Assembly: GCA_028583685.1 (NCBI GenBank)
Contig: JAMXIF010001210.1
Span: 8,782,828-8,846,827 of the forward strand
DNA from: Petaurus breviceps papuanus
Lineage: Eukaryota; Chordata; Mammalia; Diprotodontia; Petauridae
Direction of reading: 5' to 3'
Length of the DNA stretch: 64,000 nucleotides
Shown: positions 1 through 11,499 of the stretch, one piece after another
Layout: every line of letters starts with the position of its first letter
How positions within the stretch are numbered: the first letter of the stretch is position 1
Translations under genes and position numbers: made by a program
Notes under the pieces: model-generated
Databases searched by the model: none
Seen by the model: only the letters and a program-made list of their open reading frames with translations
Told to the model about the DNA's origin: nothing

Positions 1-15
1 ATAAAAACACACCCA

Positions 16-188
16 TGGGGTGGCTAGGTGGTGCAGTGAATAGAGCATCAGCCCTGGAGTCAGGAGGACCTGAGTTCAAATCCGACCTCAGACACTTAAC
101 ACAAAAAAACTAGCTGTGTGACCTTGGATAAGTCACAACCCCAATTGCTCTCCAAAAAGCAAATAAAATAAAATAATTAAATTAAATT
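16..188 (+). mobile_element. SINE-A (tRNA-headed marsupial SINE)
   Basis: The copy begins 'ggggtggctaggtgg', runs through 'gagttcaaatcc' (a box-B-like motif) and the shared tail 'tgtgaccttgg...agtcac', and ends in an A-rich TAAA-type tail. A perfect 12 bp TSD, aaaacacaccca, lies at 4-15 and 189-200, so both ends are defined. This family recurs seven more times in the window and is a strong marker of a marsupial genome. It moves through LINE machinery and codes for nothing. Confidence 0.9.
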
Positions 189-200
189 AAAACACACCCA

Positions 201-828
201 GAGAGAAAAGCTGGGAAGATAGAACTTTGCATGAAATATAATTTTCTGGGAAAGTAAGACTGAGCATGTTTGCTTTGTGATGAATATTTTTCTAGGGGCC
301 CACTGAATCACTCTTGGTCAGTTCATATTGAAATTCTTTGCTAGGCAGAGGAGAAAAAGGAATAAAGAGGGAATGAGTCTATAAGATTTTGAATCTCTAA
401 TCTGCCAAGAGATAATAAACACATCTCTCACCTTTTGACACACACACACACACACACACAGGTGGAGACAGAGCGCACAGGGAACGAAGGGTTTATAGTA
501 TCCCTCATGTCACCCTAATGATCAATCTGAATAGGGTGCTTACCTTAAGCCCATCCCTTCACTAGGGTCACTTTGCTAACCCATTGCTTTGAGATATTTA
601 CCCATTGCTTTGAGGTATCTACCTAGGATCCACACCTCACCTCCCAAAAATGGTTATGTAAACCTTCTCCTTCTTGCTCCCTCTGTAACTCTCAATTCAT
701 ACAGCACCACTATTATTCTGGCTTCAATATGCCTCTACGTAGCAAATAATGTCAATATACCTCTTACAGGGTAACAATTATTTCCACGATGATGATGAAT
801 AAAAAATGATAATAATAGTAAAAATAGT
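201..828. other. Unassigned sequence with (CA)n and a 21-bp duplication
   Basis: No gene is recognised. A (CA)n tract lies at 437-460. A tandem duplication of a 21 bp unit beginning 'acccattgctttgag' lies at 579-599 and 600-620, differing at two sites. The short open frame at 589-774 has no recognisable protein features and I treat it as chance. Confidence 0.6.
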
Positions 829-1010
829 AATCATAATCGCACACATTTATAGTGCTTTCGTATCCTTGAAACATTTAATATGTATTATCTCATTGTGGTC
901 TTCAAAATAGTGTTGTGAGTCAAGTAATCCAATACAAGGTGTCATGGAAAGTTTTTAACCCAGCCTCCTCTATTTTATGACAAGAAAAAAGAGGCACAGT
1001 TGTTTAGAGG
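829..1010 (-). repeat. MIR/CORE-SINE fragment
   Basis: The stretch resembles the reverse strand of MIR: 'catttatagtgcttt', 'attatctcattg' and then 'aagaggcacag' follow the expected order of the consensus. It is heavily diverged and no TSD is visible. Confidence 0.55.
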
Positions 1011-1023
1011 GAGGTAATTTTGA

Positions 1024-1287
1024 TGACAGCTTGGTGTAAACTGAATATTAGACTTGTGACCGGGAAAACTTGAGTTAAGATTCTATCTCAAATATTTACT
1101 AGCTGTGTGCATCTGGGTAAGTTATGTAAGTTACTTACCCTGCCCTACAACCTCTCACCCCTATTTCATCTATAAAATGGAAATAATCGAGCCCATTCAG
1201 TGTTATTGTGAAAATTGAATGAGAAACTATATGGGAAGCATTTTGCAAATTTTAAGGCACTCTATAAATTTTAGCTATTATTATTAT
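1024..1287 (+). repeat. MIR/CORE-SINE fragment
   Basis: The sequence follows the MIR sense order: 'tactagctgtgtg', 'gggtaagtta', 'tctataaaatgg', then the 3' part 'aatgagaaac...tataaattttagctattatt'. It is old and diverged, and faces the preceding MIR fragment head to head. Confidence 0.75.
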
Positions 1288-2064
1288 CTCATTCTCATTT
1301 TTTTTCAATGGGGTTCAGAGAGAAATTGACTGGGAAGTTGCTATATTGTTACTACTCTTTTGTGCTGAATGCTCTACACACTAGTGGAGAGATGAACACA
1401 ATAACTGCTTTTTGTATTTCAATAAATGCATTAGAGTGAACTGTTTCCATTGTGGGCTCCCAGAAAGCATTGTTGGCACAGGTCTGAAGCAGAAGCGGCA
1501 ATGGGGCAATGTGCTTTTGTTTCCTTGGCCAAATTTCTATGCTCTGGAAATAATAGCAATAATAGGATGTGTTTTTCTCATTGTTGGTTATTGAAGACAA
1601 GGGAAGAAAAGACAATTTGGGAAGGGGACAGCTAGTTAAGGGGAAATTGTCTGAGATTGGGTGTGGATTTCTAGGTCGTAATTTACAATAGAGGGTTGAC
1701 AGATTCCTAGCCAGAGATGGAGTATACTTAAGAAAAACTGAAAAAAAAAATCTGTTTGCCAGTTATCTTGAAAATCTAATGAAAAAGACTTTCAGAATTA
1801 AAAAGGAAGGGGAAGGGGGAACATTGCTTATGTTTATCCCCATTAGATATTATAGAGAGTAACCTGAAGAAGGAAGAATAGTAGCTGAGATAGACAAACA
1901 TCCCTTAAAGGAGTCAGTAGAAAACCTATGGGCTTAAGTGTATTTACCAAGTATGTAGTTAGAATTAAGAGGAACCAGAGACCCTAAAGCAAAGGGATAG
2001 ATTTTTTATGTAAGTTTCACTGAGACTTGGTAGTAAGAAACAATGACTTCCTAAAGTTCTGACA
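1288..2064. other. Unassigned sequence
   Basis: No repeat family, gene or RNA is recognised. Overlapping open frames of 60-87 codons on both strands at 1,352-1,635 have no domain, low-complexity pattern or splice context that would support coding. Confidence 0.5.
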
Positions 2065-2620
2065 TGTTGTTGTTCAGCCTTCATTTTCAAAGAAGATCAA
2101 TGACATCACAGGATGATGTCTTGATTTGCTCATGAATTGGATTTAAGTGAGAGAGAGTTACACAAAGTCCTCTGTCTCATTCTCTCCAGTCCAGAATTCC
2201 AGTGGCAAAACAAAAGTCAAGATGACTGGCAAGTATGTGCATACTGCACAGTATGCAATAAATACTCTTGCAGTCTTCGATATTTGACCAAGCTCCAAGC
2301 CCTCCACAGAACCTGCTTCAGCTACTTTCATAGCCATTGGAATAAATTGTTCTCATCCACCCATTCCACTGGGGAAAGTCTTCACATGCACGGGGAAGAC
2401 ATCGTCCAAGTCACTGATGGGTTTGAGGCCTGTTGGCTACCCTCAACCTAATTTAGCCTGTCTCCTGAGTCGGTTTTACCAGGATGTGGCTGCTGCACAT
2501 GCTATAGCTTCTTGGAGCAACAGGTGAGAGTTGGTCCACAGGTGGACACCAAAGATGGATGAACAGCCCTGAAAAGGGCTCATCAAGCCCTTATACCAGA
2601 AGTACTATTCCTCCCTAAAT
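2065..2620 (+). mobile_element. Long SINE/nonautonomous retroelement, 'ttgttcagcc' head (copy 1, tail type I)
   Basis: The head reads 'tgttgttgttcagccttc', followed by 'gaattggatttaagtgag' and 'ccagtggcaa'. The 3' part has 'caggtggacaccaaa' and 'gccctgaaaaggg'. The copy at 42,648-43,195 on the other strand matches over the whole length, which defines a family of about 550 bp. The open frame at 2,137-2,451 lies inside the repeat and is not evidence of a gene. Confidence 0.75.
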
Positions 2621-4050
2621 ATCTTTTTCAATAGAAACCTGCTAAGTAACAGGATAGAGACAGCATTGTATTATATAAGAAGGCATACTCAGATAAGGAT
2701 AGTGAAGCACTAGACTGGGGATGGGGAAAAAGCATGAGAAGTTAAGAAAACAAATTAGAAGCTTGGCATAAAAGAAGGATACAGTGATGGCATCCCTTAA
2801 TTATATAGACATCTGGTAAAGCATAGAAGCTAATAACACCCTGACTTGCCTTATTGATGATTTAATTCTCCATAAAATCGAGTAAATTTTGTTTTGGATC
2901 TGATTCTCAGTAACATGGAGGAACTGACTGACTTGTGGGAGTGGAAAGGATAGGAAGCTTGGCTTGGAGTAACTACTCCTTATGGTTTGTGATAGAAGAG
3001 ATGAAATCTGAGAATAGTCTAATAGGAACACTAGTTTTAGGGAAAGCAGATTGCAAAGGATCAGAGGAAACAGAGGTAAAATCTGGTGGATCAAAATGCT
3101 TCAAAGTAAGTCAGTTCAGAACAGATGAGTGATGCTAAAGAAGGAAACTGAAGAAACAAATGAAAACAACTTCAATGAGGAGGGAAAATGGAATTTGTTA
3201 GAAGAGACTAGCATGGAATTGCAGGGAAGTCACAATCAACTTAATTTTTTAAAAAATGTAAAAAAAAAAAGGGGGGGGGGAAATCAGGTCAAGTAACAGA
3301 AGATGAATGTAAGAGCATGATCACAGTCCTGTAAAAATAGTGCCAAGAATACTGCAGGTCAGAATGATTTGATTCTGGTGAGGAAAATTTATGAAAATAA
3401 AAAAAGTTGATTCCTGTGTTTGTTTTTTTAATTATATTAGCAGAAAGGAGAGGATGAATGAAGGGATGTTTGTTTATAGGGGATAGGATGATGATAACTA
3501 ATAACAGAAAAAGTAATTATACTTACCTCTCATTTTGTTTCTGTTTGCTCTACAAGGAGGAATGACCTTTACCATGGAAATTACAGCACAAAAAAATGCT
3601 AACTAATGGAGGGAGTTGAAAGTCAAGATAACTAAGGTGATAGTGAATATTTAGCTGCTTTTGATTAATTCAAATCACCTGACTAAGAACTTAGAAGTTC
3701 TTAGTACCATCAAGTACCACATGTTTAAAGAGGACAAAATATTGTCCTTATATCCAGAAAAATAAAGGAATGGAATAGTATCTCCAGCATATAAGCAAAT
3801 GATCTTGACTTTGATTACTGAGGGAATTCTAGAACCGATTGTTGTAAATATTGGTGAACATCTAGGAAGGGAAGTGGTGATTATAAAGAGCCATCATGGC
3901 TTCATTACTAAGAAGTCATGTCAGGTTATCTTCATTTCCTTTTTTGACAGGATTAACAAATGAGGTTGAGAGGGATGTTGTAGAAATATTTGAGCAATAA
4001 TATTGATGAAAGATTTCATATTATTCTCATAGATAGGATGGATAGATATC
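2621..4050. other. Unassigned sequence with a perfect palindrome
   Basis: No gene or clear repeat family is visible. A poly(A)/poly(G) tract lies at about 3,260-3,281. A perfect inverted repeat with 10 bp arms, ctaagaactt and aagttcttag, and a 2 bp centre lies at 3,683-3,704. Confidence 0.5.
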
Positions 4051-4066
4051 AATAAGATGATAATAA

Positions 4067-4223
4067 GGGGCTGCCAGGTAGCACAGCGAGTAAGAGCACC
4101 GGCTCCAGTGTCGAGATGACCTGGAGATCGAATCCCGGGCTCAGACACTCAGCACCACACCGAGAAATAACTGGTTGTGTAACCTTGAGCAAGTTGCTTA
4201 ACCCCGATTGCTTAAAAAAAAAA
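4067..4223 (+). mobile_element. SINE-B (tRNA-like head)
   Basis: The head 'ggctgccaggtagcacagcg' and 'gagatcgaatcccggg' resemble tRNA boxes A and B. The body ends 'gtaaccttgagcaagttgct' and a poly(A). A perfect 16 bp TSD, aataagatgataataa, lies at 4,051-4,066 and 4,224-4,239. The long intact TSD suggests a fairly young insertion. Confidence 0.9.
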
Positions 4224-4239
4224 AATAAGATGATAATAA

Positions 4240-4663
4240 ATCAGGTGAATTCAGGAGAAAAAAACTCCCATTGGTTCTAATTCTTTAAAACATGACTAAT
4301 TTGAAAATGTTTAATATGAATGTATATGTAGAGCCTATATCAGATTGCATGCCATTTTGGGGAGGAGAAAGGGGGGGAAATTTAGAACCCAAAATCTTAT
4401 GGAAGTGAATATTGAAAGTTAAAAATAATAAATAAATAGTTTTTTTTTTAAGATAAAGGGGTCTAAATTTAAAAAAAAAAAACTCTTAAAAATAGACATG
4501 GCCCATATGCAAAGAGTAGTTGTTAATAGTTTAATGTGAACACATGACAGGTACCCTCTAGTGCTTGGTCTTATATTGTTGTCATCGGATAAAGACATAA
4601 ATCTTTTATTATTATTATTATAAATGTGTATTTTCCCTTTTTTTGCAATCTTGGTCATTTCAG
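4240..4663. other. Unassigned AT-rich sequence
   Basis: AT-rich sequence with homopolymer A and T runs. No gene or repeat family is recognised. Confidence 0.5.
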
Positions 4664-4795
4664 CTAATCAATAAACATTTATTAAATACCTACAATGTGC
4701 TAGGCATTGTGCTTAGTGCCCATAATACAAAGAAAGGGTTATATATCTGTTCCCAAGGGGCTTACATTTTGCAAATAACTATATAAATACAAGAT
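4664..4795 (-). repeat. L2 3' end fragment
   Basis: The pattern 'aataaacatttattaaatac', 'atgtgctaggcattgtgctt' and 'aggggcttacatttt' is the reverse strand of the L2 3' UTR. It is diverged. Confidence 0.75.
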
Positions 4796-4917
4796 ATAAA
4801 TAGTATAAATGTAAGGTAATCTCAGAAGGAAACTCTATAAAATCTAAATTGTCCTATTAATATAACCTACCCACTGATGTTGATTTTGCACTCTGGGGTT
4901 GACTAGAAATAGCCAAT

Positions 4918-5060
4918 CACTCAGTCAACAAACAATTATTAGATACTTATTATAAGCTAGGGACTCTATTGAGAGCTGAGATTACAAATGCAAATGGGGA
5001 AAAAAAAAAAGAATCTCTGAAAGAGAGTCAAAGAGCCTACGTTTCAATAAGGCAAGACAA
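4918..5060 (-). repeat. L2 3' end fragment
   Basis: 'tcaacaaacaattattagat', then 'gggactctattgagag' and 'gagcctacgtttc', follow the reverse strand of L2. It may be the same or an adjacent ancient L2 insertion as 4,664-4,795. Confidence 0.6.
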
Positions 5061-5252
5061 CACATAAAAGGAAGCTTAAAAGGGAAGGAATGAGAGAGAA
5101 GGATGGTATCCAGAATAGAACCAGGGTATATTCTCTACAATTGCTGGAAGAGAAATTAATTCTCTTAATGGAAATAATCTTCTTCATCCTCTTTTTAGGG
5201 CATTAGGGTAAAATGATAATGACCATCAGAATGGAAAAAAAAAATACTTTTA

Positions 5253-5404
5253 GGGGCAGCTAGGTGGTGCAGTGAATATAGTAGCAGCCCTGGAGTCAGG
5301 AGTACCTGAGTTCAAATGCAGCCTCAGACACAACAGAAAAACTAGCCGTGTGATCTTGGGCAAGTCACTTAAACCCAATTGCCCTCCAAAAAGAAAATAA
5401 AAAG
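5253..5404 (+). mobile_element. SINE-A
   Basis: It starts 'ggggcagctaggtggtgcag' and ends 'ccaattgccctccaaaaag'. A perfect 13 bp TSD, aaaaatactttta, lies at 5,240-5,252 and 5,405-5,417. Confidence 0.9.
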
Positions 5405-5839
5405 AAAAATACTTTTAATAAAAAAAAAAGAAAACCATCTATGCCTTTATCTATTAATAAAAGTATAGTTAGGACCAAGACCTAGAGGCCCACTTTCATA
5501 TTACATTGAACTCGTGACAACTATTCTTTGAGTCCTGTTACTTCCTCAAGTTAGTTCTGATAATTCATCCTTCAAATACTCTACCAACACTCTTCCAAAT
5601 GAATAATTTTCTAGAATATTATCATGAGAATTTGTTTTGTCATAGACAAAATTTTTTACATGCAAAAGTGGCATATACAATTCCTACCACTGGTATGGAA
5701 TGGAGGATAAGAGTTGAGAGGAGACAAGTTGGGTTAATAATAATTGTTTTCAAGTATTTAAAACACTGTCATATTTTAAGAGAGATTAGACATATTTTAT
5801 GTCCAGGGACATAATTAAGACCATTATATAGACCATAAA

Positions 5840-5945
5840 TTGAATGTAAGTGACTTGAGGGCAGGGAATATTTGTTTTTGTTTCTGTATGCACAGTGGCT
5901 GACACATAGCAGGTGCTTCATAAATATTTTTTGATTGATTGAAGT
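5840..5945 (+). repeat. L2 3' terminus
   Basis: 'aatgtaagtgacttgagggc' through 'agcaggtgcttcataaatat' and the terminal 'ttgattgattga' is the sense 3' end of L2. Confidence 0.8.
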
Positions 5946-6099
5946 AATAAGAGATAACTGTTTCAGATCAATATAATGAATAGCTTACATAAAAACAACA
6001 ACAAACAAAAACCAACCTAAAACCACTAATGTTTTTTCTAGTAAGGTAATGTGATCCCTGTCATTGAAAGTACCAAGGGACTGTATGGCCAACTTTCCA

Positions 6100-6245
6100 A
6101 AATGTTCAGTCATTTATTCGTTTAATACATATAATTAATTCTTTGTTGTGAAAAGAGCAGTGTATGAGAGCGGAGGGGAATAAAAAGTAAGACTATAAAA
6201 TAAGATGCAGTTCCTTTCCACAAGGAGCTTACAGTCTGTCCAAGA
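6100..6245 (-). repeat. L2 3' end fragment
   Basis: 'cagtcatttattcgttta' and 'ccacaaggagcttacagtct' match the reverse strand of the L2 3' UTR. The middle is diverged. Confidence 0.6.
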
Positions 6246-6344
6246 AAATGGGTGGATTGAGTTGACATTTACATTCCCCGATAAGGTTCTATAAAATCAA
6301 GCTCAATTCTTCCTGTGAGTTTGGAAGCAAAGGGGGCACAACAA

Positions 6345-6605
6345 AGAATAGTATATGGATCTAAGAAATATTATCATTCCATTTGAAATGGTGACTATGA
6401 GAAATTCAGAAGGATATTGGGAAGATTTGTATGAATTGTGTATGAATTGATACAGAATGGAATAAACAGAACCATGAAGGCAACATACACGTAAGAGTGT
6501 AAATCAATAGAATATGAAAATGAGGCTGAAAGGCTCTGCAATTGTAATACAGTCTGGGTCCTTGGAGAACAGGCAAGGAAATGTACATTTGCTTTTTCTT
6601 AAAGA
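6345..6605 (+). repeat. L1 3' end fragment (ORF2 C-terminus and 3' UTR)
   Basis: 'tgtatgaattgatacagaat' followed by 'ggaataaacagaacca' and 'gaaggcaaca' matches the sense form of the marsupial L1 ORF2 C-terminus. The same region occurs in antisense at 56.1-56.4 kb. It is old and short. Confidence 0.6.
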
Positions 6606-6619
6606 AGTGGGGCACTGTA

Positions 6620-7155
6620 AATGCTGAATATTCCATGCGCAATTATCTCTGGTGGCTCTCCATTACTTCCAAGATCAAATACAAAAGGGGTTTCCCTTTG
6701 CAGCTCGGGCCCTTTCTACTTCTTCAGACTTCTTACACTTCATTCCCCTCTAAAACTTCAAAGATTCCACAAACATTGGCTTTTTTGCCATTTCTTTCAC
6801 AGGACACTAATAATTAGCTGTACTAAGTGCCCTTTCAATTATGGTACACCTATACCTGGAAGGTTCTCCCTCTTCACCTCTGCCTCCAAACTTCCTTCAA
6901 CACTAAACTCAAATCTCATTTTTTTATAAGCTTTCCCAGCCTACCCTAGTACTTGTGCCTTCCTTCTGGTATTATCTCCCATTTATGTTGCAAATATCTC
7001 ATATGTATATATAGCCATTGTTTTCCTTCTGCCTTCCTCATTAGAATATGGGCATTTTGAGGGCAGGGTCTGTTTTGTTGCCTTTCTTTGTATCATCAAG
7101 TCTTTGGATAGTGCCCCATGCATAGGAAACAGGCAATAAATGTTTAATTGTTATA
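6620..7155 (+). repeat. L2 3' region
   Basis: The order 'ggtggctctccattacttcc', 'aagatcaaatac', 'acctggaaggttctccc', 'aagctttcccagcc' and the terminal 'gagggcagggtctg...caataaatg' is the L2 3' coding end and UTR in sense. Open frames at 6,581-6,929 are remnants of it. Confidence 0.85.
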
Positions 7156-7986
7156 TGGAGTCACATTAGGCTCCTGTGACAGGTGATTTTGCTTAAATAT
7201 TTTCCTTTGCTACAAGGGCAGTCTCATGGGGTGAGGGTTGTGTGTCTTGAGGGGAATAGTGGGTATATCCAGGAATGACATTTTGTAAAAATAAAACGTC
7301 TTAACAAAATAAAAATAGTTTTCTCTATATGGGGAAAAAACAAAACAAACAAAACACCAAGTTCCTTTGATCAAAATAAGCAGCAAATCATCTTCTTGTA
7401 TACTGTATGCTATACATTTTCCAGTTCTCTTAGTCAATAGCTGACCTCCCCCCAAAATATGTCCAGTAGAATGTTCTGAAAAAACAATATATGTACTTCA
7501 TTTGCATTCTGAGCATTGTTAACAAATCTAAGCTTTGAAACAAAGTAGTATATATTTTCTAGAAACTGATTAAAGCAGATTTATTTTATATTACTATAAC
7601 TCAAATATGTACCATATGGTGTGGGACCTAAAAACAAAAAAACAAACAAACAAAACTCTGACCTGGCATTATGTAGATAAAATGCATTCATGAGAACCAG
7701 ACTATAATACTGTCTATTATCACTAACAAGAGAATGGCCATAACTGTAAAGATTCACAACCTCAAGTGAGTTATGAAGGTCATTTTTATCACATTCAGAA
7801 AAATAACTAGTATGTCAACTACTTTTTGATACTTTGTCTCTTCCTTTTCTGTTCCCTTCCTGTGCCTTTGTTTCACAGTCCTGATTCCAGTACTGATCAG
7901 CATTAAATCTGTAATGTGTTCTGATTTTCTGACCTCAGACTCTTTGCCTGGCCTTAGGCAGCCTGATGGCTTTTCACTACCTAGGG
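7156..7986. other. Unassigned sequence
   Basis: No gene or repeat family is recognised apart from short A-rich (CAAA) runs near 7,340 and 7,640. Confidence 0.5.
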
Positions 7987-8177
7987 CAAGGGTCAAAGCC
8001 ACAGGTGACTCTCTAGGTCCTCAAGAAGAGCCCTTTGACTGAATCCAAACTTCACAGAACCAATCCCATTTAAAGAAAAAAAGGAGTTTGTTCTATAAAA
8101 CTAAGACAGTCAAAAGGCCACACCCAAGGACCTAGAAATCCACATGTAGCATGGAGGCAGCAGTTTCCCTGCCTAAG
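7987..8177. mobile_element. hAT-type palindromic MITE (copy 1)
   Basis: The two halves are near inverted copies: 'tctaggtcctcaag...tttgactgaatccaaac' on the left and 'acagtcaaaaggcc...caaggacctaga' on the right. The same unit appears at 26,524-26,712 and, truncated, at 10,638-10,735. The termini are worn and no matching 8 bp TSD is visible. Confidence 0.75.
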
Positions 8178-8442
8178 ATTTATCATATTGGTGCTCAATA
8201 TAGAGCAGAAAATCAATTGGCTTTTAGCGCTATTTCACTTCAGAATTCCCAAACTCAAGGGATTCACCACCCTCATCCTCCTTAGCAGCAGGTACTATTG
8301 GCATGCACCATCAAACCTGGAAGCCTCACAACAGAATGAAGCAATAGCTTCCATTCAGATTTGGACAAGGAGAAAATGGATTGTTATGATAGAGTGCCAA
8401 TTTTGTTGTGGCAGTTGGTAAATACTTATTAAGTTTTCTATC

Positions 8443-8505
<63 letters not shown>

Positions 8506-9884
8506 CTTTTATCTGTCTGTCTACCTACCTAACGATTAACCAAATATAGAAAGGAAGGCAACAAATTACACATTATATATATATATATATATATAGAAGG
8601 AAAAAAAAGCTCCTGTTAAATTATTTCTTTTTTCTTAATTATTTCTTTTTAAAAAGTCCTTGAAGTCACCTCCATCTACAAAGAATTACCATTAACATTC
8701 CACATCTACCTTTTCACATATGAAGTGAATTTTTTTTTAGCACTTTTCACAGCTGAAGGGCAATTTTAAGTCATTCTATTTGAGGGCACTCTTCTTTACC
8801 AGAGAACCAAAAAGGGGAAGAAAAAAAGCCCTACGTTGGAAAATTAATTTACTTTTGTAAAAAGCAATCATGTTCTGTGAAAAGTTGGGAGGAATTACTG
8901 TGATTCCACTGAGGAATAAAAAGCCCTAAATCTTGAGTATAATACACCCATTGCTCTCCTAGGGTTTACCTCATTTCTATGCCAATCAAGGTTGTATAAT
9001 TTTATTTTTTTAGTTGTTTAGACTCTCTGTAGCATCAAAACCAACTGCATTATTTTTCTGTTTAGGGATCTTCATTTGTGCAGTCTCAAGAATCATTTTT
9101 TCCCGAAGTATCCATCTGTCACTAGAAAAAAAATCTTTCTTCTTTTCTACCCTCTTGATTCTTTTCTTAGGTAAAATTAAAGCTAATTTCTTTGGGGTAC
9201 AACACAGCTCAGTTAACAGAGAAAAAAGGGAAAAGAAGATAATTGTTATCAATATCATCTTCTATATTCCTTGGGTGACTGATGCATCCCTTGGAGCATT
9301 TTCACTTTTAAATTTTCTGAATTATTGCAAAGAACTGATTCTGCATAAACCTAAAATTACACATACATTCAGTAAAGATTGTGTCTGATACTCTTTCTTG
9401 TTTCACACATTAGGAAAAAGACATTTGCAAAGTTGCCATGTGACCCTCTGCAGCCTAGTTATAGTCTGGGGAGAGAGTTGTCATTCTTTTGGCAATTTAA
9501 TGCTATTCACTTCCCATAGAACATACCACATTAAGCATTAAATAAGTTTTTAAAGACAAAAATGAAAAGAAGAGTGCTTTCATTGGATGTATGCATTTGA
9601 TTATTCAAAGATAAACAGCAAATGAATCAAAATATCATTAGGTCTTCTGAAAATGAGGTTTACACACTTTAAAAAAAAAGCTTTCAAATACTGCTTCATA
9701 CAGAAGCAAAATTTTCAAATCTAGAATATTTTCTTTCTTGTTTTAGAGAAAAATGGGGTTTTCCTATATTTGCTAATTACTTTTTACTACTTAAAAAAAT
9801 TCATCTCTCAACCAATGGAATTGCTATCTTGCCACTGAAAGACTATATGCCTTAGGAGACAATTAAATGAGTTGTAACATTAAC
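8178..9884. other. Unassigned sequence with two microsatellites
   Basis: An (ATCT)n tract lies at 8,443-8,505 and an (AT)n tract at 8,574-8,594. The rest, about 1.3 kb from 8,600, shows no family I recognise. Overlapping frames at 9,010-9,388 on both strands have no protein signature. The lack of datable repeats makes this one of the longer repeat-poor stretches. Confidence 0.5.
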
Positions 9885-10085
9885 TAGCATTAATAGGGTG
9901 CTTCTAAGGGCTTTACATACATCAGTTCATTTGATACTTGCAGCAACTCCATCTTATTGTCCCCACTTTACAGATAAGGAAATTGGGGATCAGAAAGATA
10001 CATGACTTATTCATGGTCAGACAGCAACTGTTGGAGATGGGATAGGAACCCTGGTCTCTCTTACCTTGAAGTCATGCTGTCTCTT
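9885..10085 (-). repeat. MIR/CORE-SINE fragment
   Basis: 'gggctttacatacatcagtt', 'cccactttacagataaggaa' and 'atggtcagacagcaac' match the reverse strand of MIR. Confidence 0.8.
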
Positions 10086-10249
10086 AAGATATAATGGTCA
10101 GAAACTTCATAATCAAGTAGTCAATTGACAGTACTAACTAACAAGGTGAGGTAGAGTGGTATGTATATGAGTGTTTATGTATGTCTGTGTTTCTCTGGCA
10201 AGTAGTTATGATGAAATGATTTGGGGTATCAACCACAACTTATCCTTTA

Positions 10250-10430
10250 CTAGAGAATGACTGTAAGGAACGATCTCTAAATGGTTCCAGAGAAAGTCTC
10301 GAGGGAAAGATCAGATAAGCATAATGGTCAAAGAGTCCACACAGGAGAGAAAACCTTCTAAAAATGACGAATGTGGCAAATTATTATCCATTGCTTATAC
10401 AATTATGCTTACCCGAGAAGCCATATAGTA
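10250..10430 (+). pseudogene. Decayed C2H2 zinc-finger gene fragment
   Basis: A reading of 'caaagagtccacacaggaga' gives QRVHTGE. Continuing, it gives the conserved inter-finger linker HTGEK followed by T-F, where most proteins have P-F/Y. About one codon on, a shifted frame reads N-D-E-C-G-K, the start of the next finger. The first histidine of the H-x3-H pair reads glycine. A cysteine-like start 'gactgtaagg' lies upstream near 10,260 in another frame. KRAB/C2H2 proteins have many such repeats; here barely two survive, with frame changes and stops, so this is a dead scrap. A chance match to the 15-nt linker core is unlikely but possible. Confidence 0.55.
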
Positions 10431-10637
10431 GACATTCTATACATGTGATAAAAGTAACTATGGGAAAAAACTGAGATAAAATTCAAGTTTTAATGGATAT
10501 CAGGGAGGTCAACTGGGAAAGGAATCCGATTGATATTCTGCAGAATACATTCTGTATCTCATGAGTTCACCCCCCAGCTTAAGTCTTCCGTTAGAGAGGG
10601 AATTTTCTGCAGTTTTGGGGAATACTCTCAGTATAGA

Positions 10638-10735
10638 CAGGGGTGGGGAAACTGCAGTCTTGAGATCACATGTCGCCCTCTAGGTCCTCAAGTTTAACTG
10701 AATCCAAACTTCAGAGAACAAATTCTGATAGCCTA
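10638..10735. mobile_element. hAT-type MITE, left half only (copy 3)
   Basis: It starts 'caggggtggggaaactgcag', close to the expected terminus, and runs through 'ccctctaggtcctcaag' and 'actgaatccaaacttcagag'. It stops near the palindrome centre, so only one arm remains. Confidence 0.7.
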
Positions 10736-10961
10736 TAAGCCCTGGGAATGTTGTTAAAATCCACTAAGATTCTTCTCTCCTGTGACTGACTATGTCCAGG
10801 ACCCTGAAATGTAAGTGAATTTATTTTAGTTATCCGAAGCTTCATAATCACTTCGCATGTCTCCTTAAACCTATCTAATCATATGTAGTTAGGGAATGAG
10901 AACTAATGGATCACCCTTATGGGACACTGCCTTTATCCTTTTGAGATTGTGCCTTTCTTAG

Positions 10962-11180
10962 AAATAATAGTAATATACCTTTATACAGGGCTTTAAGGTT
11001 TTCTAAGTAATAGCCTTGAAAGAACTGTGAGTCATTTCCTGTAGTGTAAGCACTATCCTACAGGCTCCAAGAGGTGCTATAGCTTTCACCCAATCACCCA
11101 GTTGGTTGGTATAGGAGTGTGAATTTCAACCTGGTTTTCTCCTGATCCCTAACTCTATCCCTCTTTTCACTACATGAAAC
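10962..11180 (-). repeat. MIR/CORE-SINE fragment
   Basis: 'aatagtaatatacctttata', 'gggctttaaggttttc' and 'tttcacccaatcacccagtt' follow the reverse MIR order. It is strongly diverged. Confidence 0.5.
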
Positions 11181-11499
11181 AACTTTTCCCTACAGATGTT
11201 CCCAGCCCTTATTTGAAATTTCCACAGATAACTGATCTTTAGATAACAAACAATAAGTTACTGGACAATCTATTCAATGCCTTTTGAGCTTACTAGTACC
11301 TATCTATATAATATCTATATATCTATACCTCTATATAAACTTTGAGAAAAAAACTTCTCATCATGATGAGGCATCATGGTGGGATTTTTGAAGTTAGACA
11401 TCAAAATAATTTTTAAAATATTTAACTCAGATGTGTTTCTTTAGTAATAGAAACAGAGATAGGAATCACACCTATGACTTCACTGGTATAAGGAAATTA

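Noticed and set aside
4067-4223. tRNA-like boxes A and B, considered as a tRNA gene
   Set aside because: The unit has a SINE tail, poly(A) and TSD and recurs at 13.8 and 60.3 kb. It is a tRNA-derived SINE, not a tRNA gene.
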